Positions 16,369-24,346 of a stretch of 64,000 nt of DNA are shown here, in pieces. Source of the stretch: Nocardia albiluteola (GTDB lineage: Bacteria > Actinomycetota > Actinomycetes > Mycobacteriales > Mycobacteriaceae); the NCBI RefSeq assembly GCF_018860155.1, contig NZ_JAHKNI010000004.1, forward strand, positions 124,001 to 188,000, read 5' to 3'. The stretch's first letter is position 1, and the number at the start of each line of letters is the position of its first letter. A program made the translations under genes and the position numbers. The notes beneath the pieces are model-generated. The model saw only the letters and a program-made list of their open reading frames with translations, searched no databases and was not told the DNA's origin.

Positions 16369-16691
16369 CGCAACGACCTTGCCCGGTGGGCGATCTCCGC
16401 CGGGTCCGGTGGCGCGGCCGGATAGATGTCGACATCGAAGAATCGAGCGAATGGCAGTGTTGCCAGCGTCTCCATGGCTCGCCGCTCATCGGTGGCGATG
16501 AGCTCGAGGAAGGTTGCCCGCCGGGCGGGGGAGACGTAGTGGGCGCCAATCCTTCCCTCCGAGCGCAGCACCTCCAGTTGTTTCTGCTCGTCTTCTCTCA
16601 GCGCGGCGAATTCGGCGAAGTCCGTGTCATTCCGAAGGGTTCCTACCGCCATGAACGTTTGTGTCGCAGCGGGATGTGGGGTGGTGGGCAT
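16365..16691 (-). other. Possible internal cistron: stand-alone isomerase-like domain
   Basis: Within the monooxygenase frame, ATG 16691 lies six bases after GAAAGGAC (complement of 16697-16704), a ribosome-binding site at ideal spacing. The 108 residues from there (MPTTPHPAATQTFMAVG onward) form a complete muconolactone-isomerase/YciI-size domain. This looks like two ancestral cistrons joined by loss of the upstream stop codon while the second start signal was kept. Confidence 0.5.
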
Positions 16692-18515
16692 GGTCTGTCC
16701 TTTCGTGATGGTGATGTCGCGGTCGATGTGGTGGGCGGCCCAGTCCTCGATGGCGGAGAGGTAGCCGATCGGTCCGCCGCCGTACTGTGCGCCCGCGAGC
16801 GACGGCTTTGCGGCGTCGCGTTTGCCTTCGTTGTTGTAATAGCTTGGGGTGCACTCCATTTCGTAGGTCGAACGATCGATACGCATTCGGGTCATCTCCT
16901 CGGCCCACCGCTGCTCGGCCTCGACCGTGACCTCCGCGAACGCAACGTCGGCGCGCAGGAAGCGCGCAACCAGTGCGGCGACGTGGTCGGCCTGGCGGGA
17001 GGCGACGTGCGGGAGGTTGGTGGAGATGGCGGCTTGCTCGACGCCACCGATGAGGAAGAGGTTGGGAAAGCGGCTGGTCATCATGCCGTGCAGACTGCGC
17101 ATGCCGTGCTGCCAATGTTCGGCCAGCGAGATACCGCCCCGCCCGGTCAGCCGATAACCGCCCGCCTTGTAGGTGTGGGCGATCGCGTCGAATCCGGTGC
17201 TGTAGATGATCAGATCGACGTCGTACTCCACCCCGTCGACGACCACCGCGTGCTCGGTGAGGTGGTCCACCCCGCGCCCGTCGGTATCGACCAGCGTGAC
17301 GTTGTCGTTGTTGAACGCCGGGAAATAGTCGTCGCTGAACAGCGGTCGCTTACAGAAGTAGTCGTACCAGGGCTTCAGTGATTCGGCCGTACTCGCGTCC
17401 GCGACGATGTCGGTCACCCGCCGGCGGATTTCCTCCATCTTCTCGAAGTCGACTGCCTGCACTCGGGCGAAGTCGGGGACTTCGCCCGGGCCGTTCATGG
17501 CCGCGGAGACGCGTCGACCCATGCGGGTGGCTTCGTCGTCGATGAGATCCACGACCGGCCTGCCCGACATCGTCTCGACGAAGTTGTCCATGCGTTTGCG
17601 TTGCCAGCCGGGCTCGAGGCCGCGGAACCAGTCCGGGTCGGTCGGCCGGTTGTTGCGGGCGTTCACGATTGCCGGTGTGCGCTGGAACAGATAGACGTGC
17701 TGCGCGCTCGCGGCCAGGTGCGGAAGGATCTGAATGCTGCTCGCGCCGGTGCCGATCAATGCGACCCGCTTGTCCGACAGTTTGTCGAGGTTCCCGTGCC
17801 AATCGCCACCGGTAGTGCCGTAGTCCCAGCGGCTCGAGTGGAACGACTGCCCCTGGAATTTCTCGATTCCCTTGATACCCGGCAACTTTGCCCGGCTCAA
17901 CGGGCCCGTCCCGATCGTGATGAACCGGGCGTGGATCGTATCGTGGCGGTCGGTGCTCGCCACCCAGCGCGAAAGTTCTTCGCTCCACGCGACATCGGTG
18001 ACGGTCGTGCCGAGCAGCGCACGCGAATAGAGATCGTAGTGACGCCCGATCGCGCGGGCGTGCTCGAGCATTTCCGGGCCGCCCGCGTACTTCTCGGTCG
18101 GCACGGTGCCGACCTCTTCCAGCAGCGGCATGTAGATGTATGACTCGATATCGCAGCGCACGCCCGGATACCGATTCCAGTACCAGACGCCGCCGAAGTC
18201 ACCGGCCTGATCCACGATCAGGAAATCGGTGGCTCCCGACTTGTGCAGGTGCACCGCCATCTGCAGGCCCGACCAGCCCCCACCCAGGACGAGTGTGTCC
18301 ACGTCGGCCACCTGGGGCGCACGGGACCGTCCGCCGGGGCTGGATTCCAGATACGGATCGGCCGCGAAATCCGCGTAGTCCCCGCTGACATCCAGATACT
18401 GTGCGTCGCCGTCGGGCCGGAGCCGTTTGTCCCGCTCGGCCCGATATTTCTGCCGCAGCTCCACGGGATCGAACCTGCTCGGCGCGCCCGTGTCCATGCT
18501 CGTCGTATCGCTCAT
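16365..18515 (-). CDS. Baeyer-Villiger-type flavin monooxygenase fused to a muconolactone-isomerase-like domain
   Basis: 716 residues. FAD Rossmann VLGGGWSGLQMA (~80), BVMO-like FHSSRWDY (~235), NADP Rossmann VALIGTGASSIQI (~255), and a substrate domain with TGFDAIAHTYKAGGY; overall like phenylacetone or cyclohexanone monooxygenases, which insert oxygen into ketones. From ~residue 609 the protein continues into a ~100-residue ferredoxin-like domain (TFMAVGTLRNDTDFAEF ... FARFFDVDIYPAAP). The linker KGQTMPTTPH includes an ATG at 16691 preceded by GAAAGGAC, so that domain may also be made alone. ATG 18515 follows GAGAGTAG; GTG 18542 lies inside an operator and is unlikely. Confidence 0.85.
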   Translation of the reverse strand: MSDTTSMDTGAPSRFDPVELRQKYRAERDKRLRPDGDAQYLDVSGDYADFAADPYLESSPGGRSRAPQVADVDTLVLGGGWSGLQMAVHLHKSGATDFLIVDQAGDFGGVWYWNRYPGVRCDIESYIYMPLLEEVGTVPTEKYAGGPEMLEHARAIGRHYDLYSRALLGTTVTDVAWSEELSRWVASTDRHDTIHARFITIGTGPLSRAKLPGIKGIEKFQGQSFHSSRWDYGTTGGDWHGNLDKLSDKRVALIGTGASSIQILPHLAASAQHVYLFQRTPAIVNARNNRPTDPDWFRGLEPGWQRKRMDNFVETMSGRPVVDLIDDEATRMGRRVSAAMNGPGEVPDFARVQAVDFEKMEEIRRRVTDIVADASTAESLKPWYDYFCKRPLFSDDYFPAFNNDNVTLVDTDGRGVDHLTEHAVVVDGVEYDVDLIIYSTGFDAIAHTYKAGGYRLTGRGGISLAEHWQHGMRSLHGMMTSRFPNLFLIGGVEQAAISTNLPHVASRQADHVAALVARFLRADVAFAEVTVEAEQRWAEEMTRMRIDRSTYEMECTPSYYNNEGKRDAAKPSLAGAQYGGGPIGYLSAIEDWAAHHIDRDITITKGQTMPTTPHPAATQTFMAVGTLRNDTDFAEFAALREDEQKQLEVLRSEGRIGAHYVSPARRATFLELIATDERRAMETLATLPFARFFDVDIYPAAPPDPAEIAHRARSLR

Positions 18516-18533
18516 ATCTACTCTCGGTCCAGC

Positions 18534-18581
18534 TGATGTCACGTCGTGACATCAGAGTAGACCTGATGTCACGACGTGACA
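18534..18581. promoter_or_regulatory. Paired palindromic operators between monooxygenase and TetR genes
   Basis: A perfect 21-bp palindrome at 18534-18554 (arms TGATGTCACG and CGTGACATCA around a single T) and a second at 18567-18581 (TGTCACG-A-CGTGACA), centres 30 bp apart, i.e. on the same helical face. Both lie in the divergent promoter; the adjacent TetR protein is the obvious ligand. Confidence 0.75.
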
Positions 18582-18598
18582 AGGGCAAGGTAGGAGCC

Positions 18599-19204
18599 AT
18601 GCGAGGGGCTGGGTACGATACGGCCATGCCTCGTTGGGAACTCGGCAGCGAAGATCGGCTCAAGCGGGCCGCCCTGGAACTCTTCGACGAGAAAGGGTTC
18701 GAGGACACGAGCGTCGTTCAGATCGCGAAGCGGGCCGGTGTCACGACCCGCACCTTCTTCCGGTACTTCTCCGACAAGCGTGATGTGCTGTTCGCCGAAT
18801 CGGACCAGTTACGTGCGGCGTTGGTCGAAGTGATTCGCCAGGCGCCCGATGTCGGCAATCCGCTCCATGTAGTCATCGGCACCCTGGTGGAATTCGACTG
18901 GGAATCTTTGGGACGAGACGTCCAGCGCCGACGGCAGGCAGTGATCTCGGCGAATCCGGAACTGCTGGAACGCGATCTGATCAAACACGACGACATCGCG
19001 CGCGCGTTCACCGACGCACTGCGGCAACGGGGGATCGAAACCGATATCGCGAGACTGGCCGCCCGCGTTGGCATTCCGGTGTTCTTCGCGGCCTACGAAC
19101 AATGGCTCGAGGCCGGAAACGACGTCGAGCTGGGCTCGATCACCGAGAAGTTGATGTCGGATCTGGAGTCGCTCGTTCCCAACCATGGGCGACCAATTCG
19201 GTAG
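18599..19204 (+). CDS. TetR family regulator
   Basis: 201 residues from ATG 18599 (AAGG eight bases upstream); ATG 18626 (MPRWELGSEDRL) is an alternative start. HTH: LKRAALELFDEKGFEDTSVVQIAKRAGVTTRTFFRYFSDKRDVLF. The C-terminal helices (VQRRRQAVISANPELLERDLIKHDDIARAFTDAL) resemble the MftR/ButR-like C-terminal domain of actinobacterial TetR proteins. Divergent from the BVMO-type gene with two strong palindromes between; it probably represses both. Confidence 0.9.
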   Translation: MRGAGYDTAMPRWELGSEDRLKRAALELFDEKGFEDTSVVQIAKRAGVTTRTFFRYFSDKRDVLFAESDQLRAALVEVIRQAPDVGNPLHVVIGTLVEFDWESLGRDVQRRRQAVISANPELLERDLIKHDDIARAFTDALRQRGIETDIARLAARVGIPVFFAAYEQWLEAGNDVELGSITEKLMSDLESLVPNHGRPIR

Positions 19205-19257
19205 TCCCGCGCAGTGCTTGGAAATCGTTGTAGTACAACGGCTTCTGCCCGGTCACA

Positions 19258-19345
19258 CTAGGCTGTCTCGTTCTTGTCGACCTGGTCGAGGTAGAAGCGC
19301 ACCGAGGCGATGCGATCATCGCGACGGCGGCCGGGATCGAAACGT
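19258..19345 (-). pseudogene. SnoaL/NTF2-like C-terminal remnant
   Basis: The minus strand reads FDPGRRRDDRIASVRFYLDQ then VDKNETA and a TAG at 19258. This is the last strand of SnoaL-like polyketide-cyclase/NTF2 folds (typical: GRIASLRFYLDxxD). Nothing of the upstream domain remains before 19350. A short decayed fragment; family assignment is by eye. Confidence 0.35.
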
Positions 19346-19353
19346 TCACAGCC

Positions 19354-19410
19354 CCTCCTCTGAGGGGAGGGTTGGGGCGAGGGGCGGGTGTTGACCCTCC
19401 CGTCAGGGCA
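19354..19410. promoter_or_regulatory. CCCTCC-dyad promoter region of VOC gene (possible MerR target)
   Basis: Contains CCCCTCC-tctga-GGGGAGGG (about 19353-19371) and, 20 bp on, GTTGACCCTCCCGTCAGGG (about 19390-19408). TTGACCCTCCC is identical to the -35/operator start of the merR promoter at 15143. A clear -10 at 19 bp is not visible, so assignment as a second target of that MerR protein is inference. Confidence 0.4.
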
Positions 19411-19466
19411 CCGGCGACGGTGGATTCAGTCGGCCGCGACGGCCGTATCCACCGGAAGGAACCATC

Positions 19467-19841
19467 GTGAACGCAACCAGTCTCACCGTGATGGCTTTGA
19501 CCATCGATTGCGCGGATCCCGCTGCCCTGGCGGAGTTTTGGGGGAAGGTCCTCGACCGCCCCGTCAGCCCGGGAGCGACCCTCGAGAACGCGCAGCTCAC
19601 CGCCACCGACCCGGAGCGCGGGCCCCGGCTGTTCTTCCAGCGGGTCCCCGAGCCCAAGACGGTCAAGAACAGGCTCCATCTCGACATGGTCACCGAACAC
19701 TACGAGACCGAGATCGAGCGGCTGACCGGCCTGGGCGCCAAATCGCTCGACAAGGTCGAGGTTCCCGGGGCCCGCTGGACCACCTTCGCCGACCCGGAGG
19801 GCAACGAGTTCGACCTGCTGACCTTTCAGGGCAGCGAGTAG
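19467..19841 (+). CDS. VOC family protein (glyoxalase-like)
   Basis: 124 residues, one betaalphabetabetabeta VOC module pair: MALTIDCADPAALAEFWGKV, TDPERGPRLFFQRVPEPK, RLHLDMVTEH, EIERLTGLGAKSLDKVEVPG and FADPEGNEFDLLTF. The metal-ligand pattern (His in LHLD, Glu near the end) is compatible with a glyoxalase/dioxygenase-like or drug-binding protein. GTG 19467 follows GGAAGGA. Intact paralogue of the frameshifted gene at 14668-15049. Confidence 0.85.
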   Translation: MNATSLTVMALTIDCADPAALAEFWGKVLDRPVSPGATLENAQLTATDPERGPRLFFQRVPEPKTVKNRLHLDMVTEHYETEIERLTGLGAKSLDKVEVPGARWTTFADPEGNEFDLLTFQGSE

Positions 19842-19923
19842 TCGCTTGCCCGGCGCTCGACCCGACCATCGCAGTCGCGACGGCGGCAATCACCAATCAT
19901 ATTGAACACAAAAGGATTTGATC

Positions 19924-20916
19924 ATGACTATCGATATCGAGCAGATGGACGCGATCGTCGTGCAGGCCTACGGGTCGCCGGCGCAGGCGCTGAGCTACCG
20001 TTCCGAACCGGTGCCGCAGCCGGGCCCGGGTGAGGTGCTCGTCGAGGTACGCGCCGCCGCGGTGAACCCCTTCGACGTCGTCATCGCCTCGGGCAAGCTC
20101 GGCACGCCGGTGCCGGTGATTCCCGGCGGAGATTTCGCCGGTGTCATCGTCTCCGACGGCGACCGCGTCGGTGAGGAGGTGTGGGGCAGTGGGTGGTCAA
20201 CGGGCGTCGAGCTGGGGTTGACACGCCCGGGCACGCACGCCCGCTACGTCGCCCTTCCCGAGAAGGTGCTCTCCCGCAAGCCCGCCCGCCTGACAATGAG
20301 CCAGTCCGCTGCCGTCGGCCGCTCTCACCTCGCGGCCTGGCACACGGTGATCAACACCATGCAACTCCTGCCGGGCGAGACCATCCTGATCACCGGCGGC
20401 GCGGGCATGATCGGCCAAGCCGCCACCGAGATCGCCCGGTGGCGCGGCGCGACGCCGATCGTCGCCGCCCGGCGCAAACCCGATGGCGTCGAGCACTTCA
20501 TCGACACCACCTCGACCGACATCTCCGAGGCGGTACTCGAGCTGACCGACGGCCGTGGCGCAGACTTGGTACTGGACGTCGTCGGCGGCGAGTTGTTCGA
20601 ACCCGCCCTGCACAGCCTGCGGTTCGGCGGTCGGATGGCCGCAACCTTCAACAACCTTTCGCGTGTCGAGTTCAACCCGGGAGAGGAGATCGTCAACAAA
20701 CAGCTGCACCTGTCGGGGATCGCCAGCCTGTTCTGGGACCCGGCGGACATCGCGGCCATCTTCGACCAGCTCGCCGCGCTGTTCGACCACGGCCTACTCA
20801 GCCCGCCGCCCGTGAAGACATGGCCCTTGGCGCAAGCCGTCGAGGCCTACGAGACCGTCGCGGACGGGTCGGCCGGAATCAAGCAGGTTCTGCTGCCCGG
20901 CGGCGACGCCGCATAA
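19924..20916 (+). CDS. Zinc-free quinone oxidoreductase-type (MDR) dehydrogenase
   Basis: 330 residues from ATG 19924 (AAAGGA eight bases upstream). MDR fold without zinc ligands: EVLVEVRAAAVNPFDVVIASG, PGGDFAGVI, ILITGGAGMIGQAATEIARWRGA as the NADPH site, then LVLDVVGGELFEPALHSLRFGG and C-terminal LAQAVEAYETVADGSAGIKQVL. Family members reduce quinones or enones with NADPH. Two bases before, TTG 19918 is in frame but less well placed. A strong hairpin terminator follows. Confidence 0.9.
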   Translation: MTIDIEQMDAIVVQAYGSPAQALSYRSEPVPQPGPGEVLVEVRAAAVNPFDVVIASGKLGTPVPVIPGGDFAGVIVSDGDRVGEEVWGSGWSTGVELGLTRPGTHARYVALPEKVLSRKPARLTMSQSAAVGRSHLAAWHTVINTMQLLPGETILITGGAGMIGQAATEIARWRGATPIVAARRKPDGVEHFIDTTSTDISEAVLELTDGRGADLVLDVVGGELFEPALHSLRFGGRMAATFNNLSRVEFNPGEEIVNKQLHLSGIASLFWDPADIAAIFDQLAALFDHGLLSPPPVKTWPLAQAVEAYETVADGSAGIKQVLLPGGDAA

Positions 20917-20941
20917 CGAACGCAACGGGAAGCACCCTTCG

Positions 20942-20967
20942 GGTGGGCACCTATACCGGTGCCCACC
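20942..20967 (+). terminator. Hairpin terminator after quinone oxidoreductase gene
   Basis: Perfect 10-bp stem GGTGGGCACC (20942-20951) / GGTGCCCACC (20958-20967) with loop TATACC, 26 bp after the stop codon. Followed by TCTTGG, only weakly T-rich, as is common in actinobacteria. Confidence 0.7.
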
Positions 20968-21120
20968 TCTTGGCCATTCAGCCAACCATGGTCAACAGGC
21001 AGAACGCTTTTGGGTGGGCGCACCCATGGACCGCCTGCGACATGGAAGACCCCGAGCGGACTGATGCTGCCAGAATCGGTGCGGCCTAGTGCGGCCGGAC
21101 GTTCCGGGCTGCGCGGGGCA

Positions 21121-21315
21121 CTGAGTTCGCGCACATTCAACCTGAGGTCCTACCGAAAGCGGGTAGCCACGGCGACCGTGGAGGAGAAGGGTATCGACGC
21201 GGCCGGGCTTTAGCTGAACCACGTGCTGGGTTCGCGAGTGACCGCCGACCATTACGTCGAGAAGCCGCGGGACGTGCTGGACAACCGGGAGGTGCTCAAT
21301 GTCTACGTCGCATGA
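21121..21315 (+). pseudogene. Tyrosine recombinase (phage integrase) C-terminal remnant
   Basis: The frame reads RTFNLRSYRKRVATATVEEK, a TAG at 21211, then LNHVLGSRVTADHYVEKPRD and VLDNREVLNVYVA before TGA. This parallels the catalytic box of integrases: R in SYRKRVAT, H in LNHV (usually LGH), and the Tyr nucleophile in DHYVEKP. The upstream domain is missing and the core is interrupted, so it is inactive. It lies ~100 bp from the 3' end of tRNA-His, a favoured integration target, implying an old integrated element. Confidence 0.6.
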
Positions 21316-21376
21316 TGACTTGGAAGAACTGCGCTCAGAATTTGGTAAGAACTTGGAAAAAGCTCGAGTAGCAGTT

Positions 21377-21412
21377 CGGCCCAGGCAAGAGGCGATGCTC
21401 TGGCCTGGGCCG
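21377..21412 (-). terminator. Hairpin downstream of tRNA-His
   Basis: CGGCCCAGGC (21377-21386) / GCCTGGGCCG (21403-21412) 10-bp stem just 5 bp past the 3' end of the leftward tRNA; a TTTTT run follows ~20 nt later on the minus strand. Nearly the same stem as the terminator at 9822-9859. Confidence 0.6.
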
Positions 21413-21417
21413 ATGAG

Positions 21418-21491
21418 GGTGGCTGACGGGACTCGAACCCGCGACACCCAGGATCACAACCTGGTGCTCTACCAGCTGAACTACAGCCACC
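21418..21491 (-). tRNA. hisT: tRNA-His (GTG anticodon)
   Basis: The reverse strand folds as a cloverleaf: acceptor GTGGCTG/CAGCCAC with the extra G-1 opposite C73 typical of tRNA-His; D arm AGTTCAGCTGGTAGAGC; anticodon arm CAGGT-TGTGATC-CTG with GTG anticodon; T arm with GGGTTCGAGTCCC. CCA is not encoded. A hairpin terminator follows, and orn lies 54 bp upstream in the same direction, an arrangement I recall near Rv2511 in mycobacteria. Confidence 0.95.
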
Positions 21492-21544
21492 ATTTGCCGG
21501 AATAACCGGCGCGGTAGATATTAGCGTGTCGGGCGGCCGGGGAC

Positions 21545-22189
21545 CTAATCGGTGCCCTGGGCTGGGGTTTTACCGTCGTCGGCGGGGCCGAGCTGGGCGG
21601 CCACGGCCGCGATTTCCGCGGTGGACGGGCCGGGAGCGGGGACGAACGCGGTGCGGCGGTAGTACTCCAGTTCGCGGATGGATTCCTTGATATCGGCCAG
21701 GGCGCGGTGGGTCAGGCCCTTCTCGGGCTGGCCGAAGTAGATGCGGGGGTACCAGCGGCGGCACAGTTCCTTGATCGAGCTGACGTCGATCATGCGGTAG
21801 TGCAGGTGGGCGTCCAGGGCGGGCATGTCGCGGGCGAGGAAGCCGCGGTCGGTGGCGATGGAGTTGCCGGCCAGCGGGACCGTGCCCGCGGTGGGCGCGT
21901 ACTTGGTGATGTAGTCCATGACCTGTTGTTCCGCTTCGGCCATGGTGACTGTGGAGCGGCGCACCTCCTCGGTCAGACCCGAGCGTGCGTGCATCTCCCG
22001 CACGACCGGTGGCATCGCGGCCAGCGCGTCGTCGTCGGCGTGGATGACGATGTCCACGCCCTCACCGAGGATGTTGAGATCGCTGTCGGTGACGAGGGCG
22101 GCCACCTCGATCAGCCTGTCGCTGTCCAGCCGCAGGCCGGTCATCTCGCAATCCATCCACACCACAAGTTTGTCGGACACCTGGGTCAC
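21545..22189 (-). CDS. orn: Oligoribonuclease
   Basis: 214 residues. DEDDh exonuclease: Exo [10 protein letters not shown], Exo [20 protein letters not shown], Exo [14 protein letters not shown], plus [19 protein letters not shown]. Degrades 2-5 nt RNAs and pGpG, the last step of mRNA and c-di-GMP turnover. GTG 22189 ([13 protein letters not shown]) is the family-consistent start; the longer frame to 22399 covers the promoter. A ~35-residue Pro/Ala tail extends past the core. Divergent from the HerA-like ATPase gene. Confidence 0.95.
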   Translation of the reverse strand: MTQVSDKLVVWMDCEMTGLRLDSDRLIEVAALVTDSDLNILGEGVDIVIHADDDALAAMPPVVREMHARSGLTEEVRRSTVTMAEAEQQVMDYITKYAPTAGTVPLAGNSIATDRGFLARDMPALDAHLHYRMIDVSSIKELCRRWYPRIYFGQPEKGLTHRALADIKESIRELEYYRRTAFVPAPGPSTAEIAAVAAQLGPADDGKTPAQGTD

Positions 22190-22441
22190 AGTAGTGCGCT
22201 GAGCAATTGTTTTGTCCGCTGCCCGCTGGATTCGCCGCGCTCGGCGCGATCGCTGTCGGGTGCGACCTCCGATAGGCGGCGGTGTTCTTGCCACTAGTGA
22301 TGGTCGCGACACAATTGCTGCTGAGTGGCATCGGCCCGCTGTCAGGTCGTCGGCGATATGGTTTCCACAGATCGAGCGCGTGAATTCAGGTAAATGCAAC
22401 GTTGGCGGCCAGTTAGCAGAGCGGCAGACGGAGGAGCGGCG

Positions 22442-24199
22442 ATGACGACACCGGCGGAGAAGGCGGCGGCCGCGCGCGAGGCGGCCCAGGAGGCGGCGCG
22501 CGTCGCGGCGGAGGCGGCGGCCGTGGCCGAAGCCGCCGAGCGGGAGGCGGCACAGGCGCAGGTGGCACCGGATTCATCTGCGGAGTCGGCTTCGGGCAGC
22601 TCTGCCGCGGGCGCGACCGCCGCGAATGCCGATGCGGGCGGCACCGTTTCGGAGTCAGCGACCGAAAGTGCCTCGGCTGGTATCGGTTCCGATGCCGCCC
22701 GGGAGATTGCCGCCGGATACGCCTTCGAGGGCGCGGCCCTGGAACTCGGCGCGGTGCTGATCGACGGCACGGTGGACTCCGCTGCGCGCGTGCGGATTCC
22801 GATGAAGACGATGAACCGGCACGGGCTCATCGCGGGCGCCACGGGTACCGGTAAGACCAAGACCCTGCAGGGAATCGCCGAACAACTCTCGGCCGCAGGG
22901 GTTCCGGTGGTGCTGGCCGATGTGAAGGGCGATCTGTCCGGGCTGGCGCAGCCGGGCGTAGCCAGCGACAAGATCGTCGCGCGGGCCACGGAAACCGGTG
23001 ACGCCGACTGGCAGCCGAGCGGGTTCCCGACGGAATTCGTCTCCCTCGGCACCGAGGGCATCGGCGTGCCGATCCGGGCCACCATCACCTCGTTCGGGCC
23101 GGTGCTGCTCAGTAAGGTGCTGGGACTCAACGAGACTCAGGAGTCCACGCTCGGACTGATCTTCCACTGGGCCGACAAGCAGGGGCTGGCGCTGCTGGAT
23201 CTGAAGGATCTGCGCGCGGTGATCCAGCATCTGACGAGCCCTGAGGGCAAGGTGGATCTGCAGGGCATCGGCGGTGTTTCGGCGGCGACGGCCGGGGTGA
23301 TCCTGCGGGCGCTGGTCAACCTCGAGGCCGAGGGTGGCGACACCTTCTTCGGTGAGCCGGAACTGGATCCGGCCGATCTGCTGCGCACGGCGGGTGGTCA
23401 GGGCGTGATCACGCTGTTCGAGCTGGGCGCGCAGGCGGCCCGCCCGGTCCTGTTCTCCACCTTCCTGATGTGGGTGCTGGCCGACCTGTTCCAGACGCTG
23501 CCCGAGATCGGGGACATGGACAAACCCAAGCTGGTGTTCATCTTCGACGAGGCGCACCTGCTGTTCAACGGCGCGTCCAAGGCGTTCCTGGAGCAGGTCG
23601 AGCAGACGGTGAAGCTGATCCGCTCCAAGGGGGTCGGCGTGTTCTTCTGCACCCAACTGCCCACCGACATCCCGAATCCCGTTCTCTCGCAGTTGGGTGC
23701 GCGCATCCAGCATGCGCTGCGCGCCTTCACCCCCGACGATCAGAAGGCGTTGTCCAAGACGGTGCGCACCTATCCCAAGACCGCGACCTACGACCTGGAG
23801 AAGGCGTTGATCTCGCTCGGGATCGGCGAGGCGGTCGTGACGGTGCTGTCCGAGCAGGGCGCGCCCACCCCGGTCGCCTGGGCGCGACTGCGCCCGCCGC
23901 GCTCGCTGATGGACACCATCGGCGACGACGCGATCCGATCCCGCGCCCAGTCCAGCACGCTGTTCGCCACGTACGGCCGGACCATCGATCGCGAGTCGGC
24001 CTACGAGATCCTGACCGCGAAAGTGGAAGCGGCGCAACCGGAGTCGGATTCGCCCCCGACCGTCCGCCCCGCGCCCGCCGAGAAGTCCGCCGCCGAGCGC
24101 ATCATGGACAACCCGGCGGTCAAGAACTTCATCCGTTCCGCCGCGACAGTCGCGGGCAGGGAGATCAGCCGCAGCCTTTTCGGTACCCGAAAGCGCTGA
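22442..24199 (+). CDS. HerA-like / DUF853 P-loop ATPase
   Basis: 585 residues from ATG 22442 (GAGGAGCG upstream). Residues 1-85 are an Ala/Glu-rich helical, then Ser/Ala-rich stretch. The ATPase follows: [22 protein letters not shown] (Walker A, ~140), [48 protein letters not shown] (Walker B) and [23 protein letters not shown]. Equivalent to the conserved mycobacterial DUF853 protein next to orn. It is related to HerA/FtsK-type DNA translocases, but its cellular role is not established. Confidence 0.9.
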   Translation: MTTPAEKAAAAREAAQEAARVAAEAAAVAEAAEREAAQAQVAPDSSAESASGSSAAGATAANADAGGTVSESATESASAGIGSDAAREIAAGYAFEGAALELGAVLIDGTVDSAARVRIPMKTMNRHGLIAGATGTGKTKTLQGIAEQLSAAGVPVVLADVKGDLSGLAQPGVASDKIVARATETGDADWQPSGFPTEFVSLGTEGIGVPIRATITSFGPVLLSKVLGLNETQESTLGLIFHWADKQGLALLDLKDLRAVIQHLTSPEGKVDLQGIGGVSAATAGVILRALVNLEAEGGDTFFGEPELDPADLLRTAGGQGVITLFELGAQAARPVLFSTFLMWVLADLFQTLPEIGDMDKPKLVFIFDEAHLLFNGASKAFLEQVEQTVKLIRSKGVGVFFCTQLPTDIPNPVLSQLGARIQHALRAFTPDDQKALSKTVRTYPKTATYDLEKALISLGIGEAVVTVLSEQGAPTPVAWARLRPPRSLMDTIGDDAIRSRAQSSTLFATYGRTIDRESAYEILTAKVEAAQPESDSPPTVRPAPAEKSAAERIMDNPAVKNFIRSAATVAGREISRSLFGTRKR

Positions 24200-24346
24200 G
24201 TCGCAACAGTTTTCTCGTCAGCCGTGGGCATGGAGCCCGGTCGGCATGTCCCGCAGCGCCGGGATCGGTTGAAGCCGTGCGCTTTTCGACCTCGCTGGGA
24301 CGGTAGTTGCCTGCGGCCGAAAGGTGCACGTGCAGCGTGAGATCCG

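Noticed and set aside
18516-18542. Monooxygenase start at GTG 18542
   Set aside because: The codon lies inside the operator palindrome; ATG 18515 has a better ribosome-binding site.
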